From NCBI GenBank assembly GCA_014338405.1, contig JTDE01002498.1, positions 34,992 through 98,991 on the forward strand: 64,000 nt of DNA. The letters run 5' to 3'. The translations under genes and the position numbers were made by a program. Under the pieces are notes generated by a model, which was given only the letters and a program-made list of their open reading frames with translations, was not told the origin of the DNA and did no database searches. The DNA comes from Paragonimus skrjabini miyazakii (Eukaryota > Platyhelminthes > Trematoda > Plagiorchiida > Troglotrematidae). Of this stretch, positions 30,301-45,300 are shown piece after piece (position 1 is the first letter of the stretch; each line of letters opens with the position of its first letter).

Positions 30301-33300
30301 CTTCAGTTATGGGAATTCTCAAATAGTGACAGATAGGGTCTTATAAGCTATTACTTAACCCCATCATGAAACGTGTTTGCTGATTGGCCAGTGGTGTGTA
30401 GTTATGTATGAGTTGTTTGCAAACGGTTTTTATAGACTTCAAAACGACAGAAGCAAAAATTAATAATAGATAATAAGAATAAAGACTTATATGCGAACAT
30501 ATGTTCTCGATAATTCATCTTCAGGCCGGTACAATAATATTAAGAGTTAATAGAGTTAGATCGAGATATCGATCAGACTTATTACAAAGAAACTAGGTCA
30601 CTGGTCAGTCAATTGGCGATGGCTTGATTAGTCGGTTACGTTACGCTTGTCCATTGGTTTGACCGCGCAAATTAGGTAACGAAATAATAACAAACAAAAA
30701 AACTTTACAGATAATAGAGATCTAGTGAATAGTGATAGTAGATGGAGTCTTGAAATAAAATTTCAGGACGCATTTACAGATGAAAACTAATATACATCGG
30801 CGTAAAGGTTGACAGCAATATTTTACTGGTTGATACTGACAATTGATAACTGTAACCTAACTGACCTCTATGACCTCTGTCGTCATCATAGTTTTCATAC
30901 CTCACGAAAGAGTTCTTGGAGAGATTATGATAGTATCGGCAAGATAAGAAATTTCTATGACGTTCGCTGTCGCTGCACATTCATGCTGATTGTTTTACAA
31001 ATAATTATAAGAATGATCATAGATATCAGCGGTTTCCATGATTACTTACACACCTACAAGGGAAATAAAGCTCTATATAGGAAATCACTTATAATCAGGT
31101 CACCGACTCTGTGAGTCGCGAGGGCTACAGCCCCGGAGGTGAACCCGATCTTAGGTGACCAACCCTTCGTAAACAATTTCATTTGTCCACGCCAGATCAT
31201 CATCTGTCCACCTCACATCTTACACCATTTGACCGCAGCGTCGGCAAAGATTGTTGGGTGTGGCAGACGACCAGCTGGTATCCATAGCATACCACCCAGT
31301 CATCTTAGTTTGTGCAAATGTAGCTACTGAACAAAAGAACTCATTTGACAATCAGTGCCAAACACCCGTTTCCCAATCTCCACGTTGGCTACTCGCTGGT
31401 GCCACCCGATACGAGCAACTGAACGCAAACGTTGGTGGTCAAACACCTGGAGTCGATTCACGTCCTCTACTCTGAGGAGCCAGGTTTTGCTGCCGTAAAG
31501 TAATACACCCCTTACTGTCGTCTGGTATACACGACCCTTAAGTTTCAGAGAAATGCCTCTCTGTCGCCATTGGTGTCTCAGATTACCGAGCACCGCCCTA
31601 TCCTTGGAACTACATGCCTCTATTTCGTTCCCTACACCTCTACTATCGCCGCTGATGCAGCTTCCGAGTTAAACAAACCGGTTAACAACCTCCATGACTT
31701 TATAAGTGAACATTAAATCTACGTAATCACAACAATCCTGCAGAAGTACTTTGCATTTTGAGGCTGCAAAGCGGATTCTGAAATACTTAGCAGAACACGA
31801 AATAGCGTTTAGTATTGCTTTTGCCGCTTGAACGTTGTCAAACAGCAAAACCTTGTCGTCAGCATAATCAAGATCAGTCAGTCTTTCACCAGTTAGGAGG
31901 TCCACGCCGGCATCATGTGAGTGCTGCAGACAGTTCTCCATTATTTCGTCTATGAGGAAATTGAAAAAAAGTGTTGAACGAGGATAGCCTTGACGTATAC
32001 CCCTGTTGATGTTTAAACTATCAGATTGTGCACCGTAAATCCTGACTTGCGCTGGAATATGATACTGAAGCGCCGACAGCATGTTCATATACCTGGTCGG
32101 TACACCCCTGCGCTTAAGCGACTTTAAAAGTGTAGATCGATCCACCAAATCGAACCTACCTTTGTATTCGAGAAATACGGCAATTGTTGACTAGCTGTAC
32201 ACATGACGCTGTTCCAGAATTTGACAAAGAGTGAAAATGTATTCTATATATTCCCGCCAAGGGCGAAGCCTTGTCTGTTCCTCCCTAATGTTAACCTTCT
32301 GAACTGCAGTGAGTCGACGAAGTATAATAGCTGCCAGAACACCAGAAATGACTGGGGTCAAACTAATTCCCCTATGGTTTCTGCAAGAGCCCCTGACGCT
32401 CCTCCTGAATACGGAAACTGTTATCGAGTGACCATAGCACGGAAGGATGATCTCTGTCGTCCACACAAGTTGAAACAACTGCGTGCAAGCCTCTACTAAC
32501 GACTCCCCACCTTTGAAAAGTGCCCATACGTGATGATCTTGATCAGAAGCTTTATTACCTTTGAGAACCGAAAAACAATTGTGAACCTCAGGCTCAGTGG
32601 GTGGTTCCAAATCTACCGACCAGGGTGCTACATCACAAGTTTGTGGAGGCAGCACGGTAGAAGCAGGAGGCCAGCTAAATTGACCCTCAAAGTCTTCGAC
32701 CCAACGCTCGAATCTTTTGGACTTATTGTAGATTAGTGTGCCATCTGCCTCGCTGATGGCTTCGCTGACAGACGGTCGTCTGGGACCAGTAGCACGGATC
32801 AGCTTAAAGAGTTTGTCAGTGTTTCCTGAGGCAAAAGTGGTTTCCATTTCCTTAACTTTTTCCACTAACTAGGTTTCACGATCAGCATTTAGACTACGTT
32901 TCAGTTTCCTACCGATATCTCTTCTAGACTTATTATGTGAACTACCAAGAGGAACCTTCCGTCTAGCTTCTCACAACTCCGAGGATTTCTCCGAGATCCC
33001 ATGTTTGTTAGACTTATTTACCCCTGTGCCGCATGCTATAATACCTGCTTTCTGAATGGTCTGTGAAATTTGAGTCTAGCAGCTATTAAGAACTTCGGAT
33101 TGATTACCACTGAGATAGCTTTCTAAGCTGGTTTGGCACTTGTGCTTTACCGATGGTAAAGCCAGTTTTTCAAAAACCGGTCGTTGCTGTCGGTGAGGTC
33201 GTTGTCCAGCAAAAGTAAAAATAAAACGACAAAATACCAATGCATGATCTGAGTCCAAGTACGTGCTCCAATAAGAACGACAGTCTTGGATGGAACCACG

Positions 33301-36300
33301 CCACCTGTAACTAACAGCTATGTGGTCTATCTGAGACCAGGCCTGATTTGGAGCGGGCGGGGGCCAAGTATAGCAATGACGTGAACGATGCCTAAAGTTA
33401 GTGTTGGTCAAAAACAGCTTGTACTCAGCACACAGCTGCAACAATCGCCCACCATTATTTGACCGATGTGACGCTATCCCAAACTTGCCACCTAAACGAG
33501 ATTCGGCCTCACCAAGGCGACTGACCTGAGCATTCATATCTCCCGCCAGAACGACTATATCGGAGCTACGTGTCGACCGAACGAGAGCAGCCAGATTCGA
33601 GTAACGTGCGTCCTTGACGTCGGTGTCACTACAGTCAGTTGGATCGTAAGCAGACACAAAGAAAAGATTTTTGAAAGTCTTGCGTCTAGAGCTGGCCTTA
33701 ACAGAACTTGCCAAGTGGACGGCAAAAGTCTACTGTTAACGGGAATCCAATTCGCTAATGCGACTGCTGTTGTCGTGCTGAGGACTACACCTACTCTATC
33801 CTGACCTGTTACAGCGGTTGTGAAGCCACCCGACTTGTATAACCAGTATTGGGTAGACAATGCGGGTGCTGTTAGTTCCATACGCTGACTACTGTCTTGG
33901 ATTCTAGTCTCTGAGATACAACGGACATCGACATGCAATGAGTCTAACCTTCGTGCCAGAGCGGCCTGTTGACCTATCTGTTTTAGAGTGCGAACGTTGA
34001 AGGCACCTATATTAATTCGATTTCTAGGTCTAAGCAAGGGACGGGGGAAGCGTGAAGCTGAATGGCAAGAGACGGAATTTACCGGCTCAGTGTTACTACG
34101 GTTAGCTACATCTGTTGTGGGACCTGTAGAGTAATTATCAGAAATGAAGGTCGGGAAGGTCCTGAGAGCTAACTTTGACAGGACAGTGGGGTAGGGGACT
34201 TTGTTGTATGCAACATTTGGGCGACCCGGTTTATACTGCGAGACAGCCGATGCAGTATGGAATTACTAGTGTTGTGATAACTCATGGTTGTGTATGGACT
34301 GATGTACTGTCAGGGCGCCCAGACGATTGGGGTTCTCAACCAAAGCCTTTGGCTCAAAAGCCTATACCGCAAGGCAGCGGGTGGGTGGTAGTGTACCAGA
34401 ACTGGTATATTTTCCGGAAAAAATGCCAACTTGTTCCAACCCTCAACCTTGAGGACCAGGAGACTGGTTTGTCAGACCTCTACCTATTAGCCTACCTGGC
34501 ATGAGTGAATGTATCAGTGTGGTGGCCACACCATCCAGTTTAACCCAATAGGTCAATAGATGCGCAAGCTCTCACATCACGTCAAGGTCGAAGCTGCGTT
34601 TATACTTACGACACTCAACTTATTTAGCAGGTGTGTGCTCTAGTGTTTCCAGTCAGAGGTCTGGTCGGTCACAAGTACTTAGACCCGGACGACAAAAACT
34701 TCATGCAAGTCTCATTATACAGTTAGCCGCTTCGATCCCTTTTGTTAAATCATTCGGTGGCTGCTCTCAACTTTGCGCCGGTGTGATGGGATTTCACAAA
34801 TAATGTCTGGTGTGGCAAACAATCAATTGTTCTTTTCATTAAGACATCGTCTGAATCAATGTATTTTTATATTTTGTTCATATGAACGTGATTGATATTC
34901 CTGGAAAGTATCTAGCCTTTTGACAACCTGACTAACTGTCGGCCGATGTGATGTGCTCAACTGTACTAACACTACAATGATAAAAATGTAATCACGTTAA
35001 CTGTCTAAATAGCTTACTTCATGAAAATCTGCTTTTATTAATTTTAGGTGCAATGATGATCGTTAACTGTACTTACGCTTCCACTATTTATGTATATTGA
35101 ACATCATCCACAACTGATTGCAGCTATTGCATTCCCGTAGACTTTCCAGTCGGCCCCTTTCGAACAGCAGAAGCACTAGACTAGAGTTTCACTCTCATTA
35201 GACCTCGTCAGTATTACATCTGCATGCTACTGCCGGGACTAGAACTCCGGTCACCCTTTTCATGAGGCAACCGTGTTTACCACTGCGACATTCACTTCAC
35301 ATTGGGCACGACCGAATTATCATATGTGAACACTCGATCACTTTTGCATGTGAGGAATGATCAGGTTGCCCGATCGTCTCGAAATGGAGACACAGTTACT
35401 ATATGTTAACTCCAATCGATGACCCCTCGACTAGGACTTCTCCCCAAGTTAAAATCACAGGAATCATTGACTTGTTGAGCGATATTTTTACTGAAAAGTC
35501 TATGGGAAAGCGACAGCTGCATTTAATTTTGGGTGATGTTCAATCTACATGAAAACCAAAATCCCCTAATATTCATCAGCTTCCACTATTGTGAATAATA
35601 TGCAGGTTTGCGCCCAATCTCAATAGAGGGTGTCTGATCCGACTGGGTTTCTGAGGCTCATAAACAGGATTGATGATGTTTAGGTAGTTTCTGGATGAAG
35701 TACATAGTTATGGTACCAAGTTGGGGAGTTCCACTTTAAGCTCACATTTTCTTAGGTGGATTGCCAGTGAGCGTGCGATATTTCACACCGAGGACGCGCA
35801 CAAGTATGTAAACGTCGTGAGAAACTGAAAGACTATGGTTCAAGATGACGTTGCGTTTTCATATATGCTTGCTGTGATTTTTGCAGATCGAGTTACATGA
35901 CCTCTGGTTCCTCCAGTATTGAGCATGCAGATAACATCTTCAATGTTTTCAGCTAAATGTCTTCATTGAATCGAATCCACTCACAGGGTTCGTCGGTAAA
36001 CGTTTGTTATACCTATTCGCCTAGGTACTGTGGACGACTAGATTGAACGAATCATTTGTACTACAGAAGCAATGAACCAGTAAATAACACTTTTGTTGTT
36101 AAATTGTATCTTCAAATTATTTTTTCGACTAAACTAAACAAATCCCCGTACACTACGCATTAAAAGTGATAGTGAGAATTAAACTTAAGTGAGAGTATTT
36201 CTGGTATGCTTATTAGACCTACGGTTAATGCCCTCATTTGGAACAGTTGCCTTAGCCCAGCTGAGAATCTGTTTGAGCGTAACGTGGGTTTCATTGCGGT

Positions 36301-39300
36301 AATATTTGATAATTTCTTCAAAGCATCAGTATAGCCTATTATACGGCTTTTTGATAATAATAGAACCTGACGTAGCGGATCGGTATATCTGCGTCCAGTC
36401 CGCTTTTGGATGACATTATGAGAACAACAGCTTGGGCTACAGAGTGTACATAACTTGTCGACACAATTAATCGGTCCACTCGTCATACTGATTGTTTCGA
36501 GTTTTAACCTCTGATTAAGTTTATGTTTCGGCGTGTACGCATTTTCGTGAGATTAGTGTGCACGAGTGAGACATCCAGTAGTATCCAGAATCATCCTTAC
36601 CTACTCATCTCAATCAGTTATTATCTGGCATAGTTTATTTCCGCATGTAGCATGATTCGTTCTAAGAACTATTTCGCGGTTACGGAAACAGACGGTATCA
36701 ATACCTGGTTGTAAGTACGTTTCCCCGACTTGCTCTACGTCGACGTGAATGTTCGCTTCTGAACAGTGTTGCACCTGGGCGTAGCATGGGAGTGCTCGTT
36801 TTTAATCTGCCAGTTACCGGGTTCCAGTTATAGAGATTCTCATACCATTTTTGAGAAGTTACAGGTTTCTGCCAAACTCCTACCGAATTATTTCTCAAGG
36901 GTATTGGAAAAACACGTAACTGAAAGACATACGACACGGTGTCAGAAAGTGGGACAGACTGCGTGAGCCTATGAGCACAAATTTTAATGTGCATTGTACA
37001 TGATTTTATATTAAATAACTATGCGCCTTACGGAGAACGCAACATTTATTCAAAAGTATACATAGTTGGAAATGTCCCATGCAACAGTGAACCACGAATT
37101 CTCGAGGTCAATGGAATAGTGCATTTTAGGCGCCAGTATTCAACGGTCATCTCGTACAGCTTTAATTGAAGAATATTTTTTAACGTTGACTCACTCAAAA
37201 CAGTTCAACCGCACAGCCTTAATTAATTTACCGTATAAACTGTAAGCGTTTATTGAATCGTTTCCTCACTCAGTGTTTGATTGTTTGTCTTTTCTATTCT
37301 TCAGCATTCGGGGCTCTAAAGAGTGCCGTGTATTATATTGTCGATTATCACAGTCTGTTCAATATAAAGTGAGTGGTAGTCATTTGCAGATACATTTTAT
37401 GAGCTAAAATCCGTGCACTTGTGTATATAATTTTTGTGTTCAAAAAGAAAACCTGAATCACGTGGATAGTGCGTACTGTTACTCTGACTGGAAGTTAAGC
37501 TTGGGTTCATGTGACTGTCGGATGACTCTGTTGGCCACATACCTGTTTATCTCACATTTCTTATGAGCAGGTTGACTGACCTAATAAAAACAAGGCAGGA
37601 TGATTGCCCTGTTCACTCCAGTGAATAACAGTCACATTAAGGTTCCGAGCTTTATTTCACCAGCTGGGCAAGAATTTTGCTTACAGCTGATCTGTGCGAA
37701 TTTTTTTTATTGTTATTGACGGACATTAACTAATTAACCGTTCTGTTTTTTTAAGAAAGAGGTCAAATTGCTCATAATTCCCAAACGATCGAGGTTATCA
37801 TTTTTGAGGCGTTTACATTGTTATGATTTTACTGAGGTCAGTGGAATAATGGTAACTTCACAAGCACATGTCTCGAAGTTTAGCTTATGATTAGGACAAA
37901 TATTTCAACAGTTGATAAAGTCGAAAATTAAGCGGAACTGAAATTCAGTGTATTTCAAATTGTCCGGTCTAAGAATCTGCATCACTAGACAAGCCACGTT
38001 CAGAGTTAATGCATATATGTATACACCCTTTGTCCCCTGTTAATTGGTAACTTAACCCATATAGTTGTGGTCAGCACACGATACTAGTGATATCGGGTTT
38101 TTGTTCAACCATGTTGTTGTCAACAAAGTCAGCAGTAAAAGTAGCAATGATGTTTTCTCTCTTTTATTACTCGTGTACCCACTATACTGGACCGCTGTGA
38201 CTGTTTCATCCAACTTATTTGAGCTCATCAAGTTGGGAACAGAAGTAGATATATACTTTGGGCTGCCGGCGACAACCGCATCAAGATGAGCCGCCAATAT
38301 ATCGTCCAGTAGACCACCGGTTATAAGAATATCTATTGGAAATCAATAGTTAGATAATTCGGCTTAACGGTAGACATTCATTTTGTGGGTTCGTTAGGTA
38401 TGGTCAACCGCCTAACCTGCGTACATATTGGTGACGATCAATCTATCTATATGCGACGATCATTTCAAGACACAATCTAGCTGTCCCCGATGTGCAGTGA
38501 AAGCAGACAAGTACAAACCAGTGGTTATGGTTACTCCTGATAATCATTTTCAGTTTAACACACGGTAAACGGTTTTTCTTTGTGTGGATTTATCAGAAAG
38601 CCGTAGTCTAATCAAGCTTCGAGTCGAATTTGGCATAACAAATTTGATCACTTGTGGTCGTGGTTATTGCCAATCGATAGTCCGACATAGATCTTGTCTA
38701 TCTACAAGACGTGAACGAGATAGACATGGGTTTTATTGAGCTTCGCGCCATCAGTACTGACTCACCAGTTTGATGTCCAAGTAGATGGAGACTTCGGCTG
38801 ATAGCATGAAGGATTACCGGTCTCAGCATCTGTCTACTTAACACGAACGAAACAAATCAGGGACTGTTGATTGGCAAGTGGACGTGATTCTATTGTATAA
38901 CCACAAGTTCGAGTTCCTGTTGTTTCAGCCAGTATAAGCATACAATGTTTGGTGTAATGTATCTATCCGCACTGGCAGAACGAACCTAATTGACAGCTGT
39001 TGCTGACTTGCACTTTGTCATGCGCGAAGGTATAGCCACCATCAAGCTGTCATCCGTGAGGTTCCAGTGTTAATATGCCGAGAAATTTTATAGTCTTCGG
39101 ATAACGAAACTAGTCAATTCAGTTTTGTTTCTCTCTTCATCATGCATAGAAATTCCACAGATTTGCGATGAATATCGCTTGAATGTTGATGATGGTTTCT
39201 GACAAATAGCATATTAAAAATAAATACATACCATTTTATGTTCAGAGATGCTTGACAGTTAAAAAACTTTTGCCAATAAACTCTTTAGAGTTAATTTGCT

Positions 39301-42300
39301 CTGTCGAGGAAAATGGGTGATTCGATACGGTAAATTTCGAAACAGTTGGCAGCGGGTGAAAATTAACCGGGGTGGAAAACGCATGCGCACAGCTACACGT
39401 AACAAGATGTTTTAGTCAGGTATGCCGGCTAGGCCAATGGCAACCAAAGGCAGCAAGTTTATGACTCAAGTTGTCAACATGTTGCCTTTTGTTCAAGTAC
39501 ATCCGCTACTCAGCAATGGTTTTCTGTCTGTAGTACATCGTGCACCTTGGTTGTAACCATTGTCCATACCATATAACTAGTCTAATCTGATTATCAGTGT
39601 CAGCACTTTTAGACCATTGAAGAAAAATATGCATATATACACAAGACATTGACTCACATTAACGTTCTTCTGCTGTCTAAGAAGAATCAGAAGACCACAG
39701 AACTTACATTCATACCAATAAGAAAGCGTACTGACCTTCTTTCGACACTAATTGGTTCGACGTATTTATGAGTTATTCCGAATAGTTAAACTCGTCAATA
39801 TTTGGATGGAATCTGATACGTTGTTGATGATCCACGCTGACATGTCTCAGTTATCAGCATCATTGTAAAATCCGTTATCTGCAGCTTAGCACTCATTGTA
39901 TTTCTGTAATGTGTCCAACCGGTCATTGTAACTACTTTGCGCACGCTCTTACAAATGTTCAGTGGTCAGTTTTATGAGACATTCGTGCAACTACACATTT
40001 TTACTATCCGTAACTTCTAGTTAATCTATTCTGACCGTAAAACAAAACGGACAGCTTCTTCATTTAACCAACAGACTGTAGTTGAGGTTTCCGTTGTATT
40101 GCACAAAAAGAAGTTGAACAATTCCATTTCCTGTTAGGTTTCGTGAAACGTTGTCTGTTGGTACTGTTTCAAAAGTAGCCACAGTTAAGTAAACCCAACA
40201 ACTGATTCAGCCTAGGTTTATCAGCTCAACGTGAGTTAGACGCACATTTTTAATCGTTTCATGCACTACTTACTGAAACTATTCATCAAATCACCTATAT
40301 TGTATCATATCATTAAATTACTGAGTTGGGATAACATACCATGAAAACAGAACTCATTTGACTGTGCACGCCTTGTGATGAAACTCACCTAGCAAGACTG
40401 TATCATAAAGAAAGAGACCTTGTCAACCAGTCTAGCTGTACAGAATTTCTACAATAATGTAGCCCTTAAATACTGAAATAGAGTGCCACTAATTTTGTCC
40501 ACAAAGGACACAAAAATGTGATACAACTCCACCATTTGGCCGTTATCCTAGATGCAACCACAACCGATTCCTTCGTTGTCACAATGTGCAGTAATGGGCG
40601 TCATCATTTTTCTCAGTAGTCTTCATTTCTTATCAGCGATTTGGTGCATAGTGAAAGCTTTATCGCCTCAGACTGCTGATTTATCAAAAGTTTTAACCAT
40701 AACTGCTTTCGTCTAACACTACTATCAGTTAGTGCGACCGGCTCTGAAACAACGATTTTGATTTGTGCGCAGTTCAAATTTACATCGAACTGAGATGTCG
40801 AATTTTATGAAATTATTAACCACTATGCAACGGGCAACTTCGAGGCGTTCACTTTCGAAATAAGCCGCGTTGTTCGACGTCACTGACAACAAAAATGAAG
40901 TCAGATGGTATTCCAATAATGACTGTCAGTCATGTCTCACAACAATTGCGTTGCAAAATGTGTTTTCCCTTCTCAATTAGACATTTTACATTAGTCAATC
41001 ATACAATAGGTTACCAATACGGTTAGCTGAAACGGTTTTTTTAATCGGTTAATCTTTTTTTGCTGCAGTTGTTTCCCTACCAAAATGCGTTCCACCATGG
41101 TCATACCCTACACTTTGTCAAATATAATCACTATATTGCTGGCTGCCTATGCTTTTGTTCATGAGGTCGAACACCGGGGTGAAGTGGTCGCTGTGTTGCT
41201 GGGTGGCATGTCTGGACTGATCCAGTGGACCGCATTAACTCCAATGCATCAACCTGGAAAGCAATTCCAATTATGGATCGGACTGACCTACATATTGCAA
41301 GCACTTCAGGTGATCAGTTTGTTTTCCTAGGCCTCTGTTAAATAGTGTAGCGATTCCAGACTCAACTTGTTGGCCTTTTGTTTCCTTCTGGCTGTGCTGT
41401 TTCTGGTCTATAACAGCTGGGTTCGAAGTACTGTATCACGTCTTCTTTGTATAGTGAGTCCAATTCTTAGTAGAAATTCGATGAAAGTGTTTGTTCTCAT
41501 CCTGAAAACTATAAACGGGTGGCTGCATGTTTGCTCTAACTTCAATTTTCTGAGCTTGCTCATAACACAAGTAACTCGATTGTTTTCAGGTAGAGTTTTT
41601 TCATTTTGTTTGAAAATAAATGACTTGAAAAGCGATGGTTCACGACTTAATGACTTAGTATGAGCAAGAAGTCCAGTTTCATTTGTACACAAGTTGATAT
41701 GTTACAGACATACCAGTACCAGTATCCAGCAACGTAATCATTCCCCAAAAGTGAAAACGTGGCGAACAAGCTCGTTTCCGGTATGTCATCTTTAGGCCAA
41801 ATACAATACAATAAATGTGAAATTAGCAGTCAAGTCAAGGTTTTGTGGAACCTAATACAGTGTGAATATAGTGTCATTTGGGGATTACGGACATGGTTAC
41901 AGTCGTACCGTGTCAAGTGTTTCAACGACGGCAGGCCATGGTAACTTCAGTGCTTGAACAAAAGATTTGTGCGCGCAAAAATTAGGGATTCCGATCGGAT
42001 TCCGATCGCCTCCGCAGCAGCCAAGACACGACATTTCCCACCTCTAGTATGAACACGTGTGACACGGTAGATAGGCTTAAACGCGACATTGACTCTGTGA
42101 TTCGTGTCAACTTGGTGGACCAAAATTGCGCTAGAAATCGTTCGTTGTTGTCCGGTCGTCAGCCCAATAGGACGGCGTTCGCGTATTCTCTCCAAAAAGC
42201 GCCTTATTGTGCGATCAATTCAATTTGCCCCATCGAGACAAGCGAATGAGTAAATACAAAACAAGGTAGCACTACTGGGCACTACCTCTTTGAGATGAAG

Positions 42301-45300
42301 GCTTACAGCTGGCTTAGAGGAGAACGTTAGTCTTAGTTGTGCGGCATGGGACGTTCTCATCAGGGTCGCGTCGGGCCTTCTGTTCAGCGATACACTTGAT
42401 TCGCCCTCTTACGGCAATTTCATACTGATTGATGTCCGCCCTACAGAAAACTCACGGTTTTGCTTTGAATGCTTCGAGCTAGGAATTTGTCCGGATATCC
42501 ATTTGCACTAAACGTTTCACATAAGAGCTTGAGCACATTGTCTAGCATGTCCTGATTACAAATCTTGTAAATTCAATTTGTCAAACAACATATCAAGTTC
42601 TTTGTCTGTTTCATTGAAACAAAACTGTGAAAATGGACATGTTGACCATTCCCCGTCCGCTTTCTATGCATGTCTCGTTGGATCGATCCATCTGGACGTG
42701 CAACATCAGTAGACATTTATGTAATTTTCAAAGATCCCTAGTGTTTGCATGAGTGTTCAAGCTATTTGAGATCTCCTGTATCTTTCAGCGAGGTTGAAAT
42801 CGAATAAGGTGGAATTAGATTGGATAGAATGAAACGAAATCATCATATGAGTTAATTTTATGTGTTAAATTTGAATGGAACACCGTTTCTTTTGCTTGTT
42901 TGCAAATGATTGGGGATACGATTTCGCGCTGTAACATCTGTGAGTGCATGCACATTTATTTGTAAAGATCTCAGACAGAGAAATGAACAACACGACGTGT
43001 AACGTTTGCCCACACGGATTTGTTAAACACATTTTGTACAGACTAGATTGCACTTGCTCAGGCCCGCTACTCCTTTAAAGGTATACGTAGTCCAGTAACC
43101 GTTTATCTAGAGCGAGTAAACCAATTTGCTGCTGAAATGGGTGCATCCAGAAACACTGTTCATCTGATTTTCGTGGATAATCTGCAGGACACTACTTCTA
43201 ATAGTCCGGTATGTATTACTATGGTTTATTCTTCTAACTTCAAAGGTATCGCCAGTTCTGTTTCTGGAGTGAGGTTTCTTAGGGCAAGCTCGAGTGTTTG
43301 ATAATAAAGTCAAAAAAGATCAACTTATTTCACCCTCAGGCTTCCAAATAATCACCCGGGCGTGGATTGAACTATCATCACCCTGTATTGTGAACATACT
43401 TTTGTCATCCTACCGATTCTCTATAGTGGATTCGTGAATTACCAGTACACCTCCCATAGTTCAGTCGTCTATCAGTTGTTTTTGTGTGTGTCGGTCATCG
43501 CATAGAATTTGATCTTGCTGCATCGAGACATAGGAACGAAGTATATTCACAGGTAGAAGCATGTGAGTCAGTTTAATTAGTGGACTAGCCGGCATTTCTT
43601 CAGGAATTACGTTGACAGTGTTTACCGAGACATCCGTGCTAATATCAAAACAGTTGTGCTCCTTCTAAGCGCGTGGTTTATCCGCTAGTACTTCTAGAAT
43701 AAGTCAAGTTCAGGGCGAGATGCGTATTCACTGCACCACACACAGCGTCTCATCTAGTCTGTTATGGACACTATATATACAGATCAATGTCAAACGACCT
43801 GATTGGCCNNNNNNNNNNNNNNNNNNNNNNNNNNNNNNNNNNNNNNNNNNNNNNNNNNNNNNNNNNNNNNNNNNNNNNNNNNNNNNNNNNNNNNNNNNNN
43901 NNNNNNNNGAAGCAGACGTGGCGTACACGATTGGCTGCACTCCACCACATCCTTCCCAATTTAAAGAATTTACGGTATTCGTCGGTTTCGTAGAACGAAC
44001 TCGTTCTCTTCAGTTGAACTGGATTCAACTGCTCCGGAACTTGTGATCGTCGTAGGTGCACCCTATTTCCCCTCATTGTTCTTTGATTTGTGCGTACCAC
44101 ATAAGAACGCTCACCGCCTCGTTCTTCCACGATCCCTGGGGCCTATCTGTCAGAGCCCATACCGAATGGCTGAATCCCAACGGTATCCCCTTGGTCCAAT
44201 CTTGGCAGCTGATGAAATCCTTTGTTATACACTTGTCTTTCTCGTTCCATTCGTTGTTTCAGACGTTTTTTTACGGTGTCTCACGTGATAGTTTTTAGGG
44301 CTAGACGATCTTCAACAAGTGGTATTCGAGTTCTTGTTCTTCTTCCCATTAGTCGTTGAACCGGACTCAAATCTATATCTGCTGACGGGGTGTTTCTGTG
44401 TTTTAATAGTGCCAGATAGGCGTCTTCTTTGACTTTTAAGCATCTCTTTATTATTTTCTTTGTCTGCTTCATTGCAGATTCCGCTTTACCATTATACTGG
44501 CTGTGGTGTAGACTGGAGACTTCATGTTTAAACCGCCATTTTTTAATAGATCATATACCCTGGTGGTGTTCGTACACTCCAATTGTACACATTGAATACC
44601 TTCTAGATTGAGTTGTCTTTGCCAAACTTAGACCACTCTTGCAGCGAACAGAGAAATAATTCGCCTCGTCGCACTTTGTGCAGATTTTTCGCCATGCTGG
44701 GCACTGTTCTTTCTTGAAACCATGGGTTCTTCCGCAGAAAGTACAGCCTGCTAGAGGGTTTCTTGGCTTTTTTGCCATCACGCGATTGATACCTCCTGTC
44801 AAGTGAATTTTCAAGGCTTCTGCCTTTTTGTCGACTGCCTCTTCAATTCGACACATATCAGTGCATTGTTTGAGCGTCAACTGCGGATCCCACAGTATTC
44901 TCTTTGTCAAATTGCCGTTTCTCATTCCAATAATTAACCTATATTTGATCAGTTTGTCATGCATGCAGTTACAGAAACCGCAGGTTGTGGTCATGGATCT
45001 CAGAGCTTGAACAGATTGATTTATGGATTCTCCTGGTTCTTGGACGCGGCAATTAAATTTATCTCTCAAAAGTGTCGTTCGTAAATCCCAAACAATAACA
45101 TTCTATTTTCTTCATCACGTTTTCCCAGTCTTCTGGGTCTTCGTCTGCTTCACACGGAAATGTATCAATGCAGCGGACAGCCTGCTCGCCGATGTCATGA
45201 CGAAACATCACCATTTGAAACTCCTTCTCGGCTAACGATAGTCGAGCTAGCGTGCGGAAATCTTGAAATTGCAACTTCCACATTTTCCATCTATCTGGAA

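Larger units (their letters stand above)
31090..34560 (-). mobile_element. RTE-type non-LTR retrotransposon, near full length, decayed
   Basis: On the minus strand, an untranslated leader (about 34560-34040) is followed by an apurinic-type endonuclease, then an RT, then a short tail near 31090. Domain order and motifs fit the RTE clade, which includes fluke elements of the SR2 kind. Several stops and frameshifts break the single reading frame. It is antisense within the receptor intron 30176-37304. Ends are approximate; I did not find a clear target duplication. Confidence 0.75.
34561..37304. other. Intron remainder with SINE pieces
   Basis: Apart from the SINEs at 35085-35345 and 35430-35560, nothing is recognised. 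The minus-strand open frame 36486-36160 has no supporting motif. Confidence 0.4.

Noticed and set aside
36160..36486. Minus-strand open frame of 108 codons with several Cys
   Set aside because: No domain, no splice context and no copy elsewhere in the window.
38052..38297. Overlapping open frames on both strands
   Set aside because: Short, no motif, and nothing ties them to the receptor or an element.
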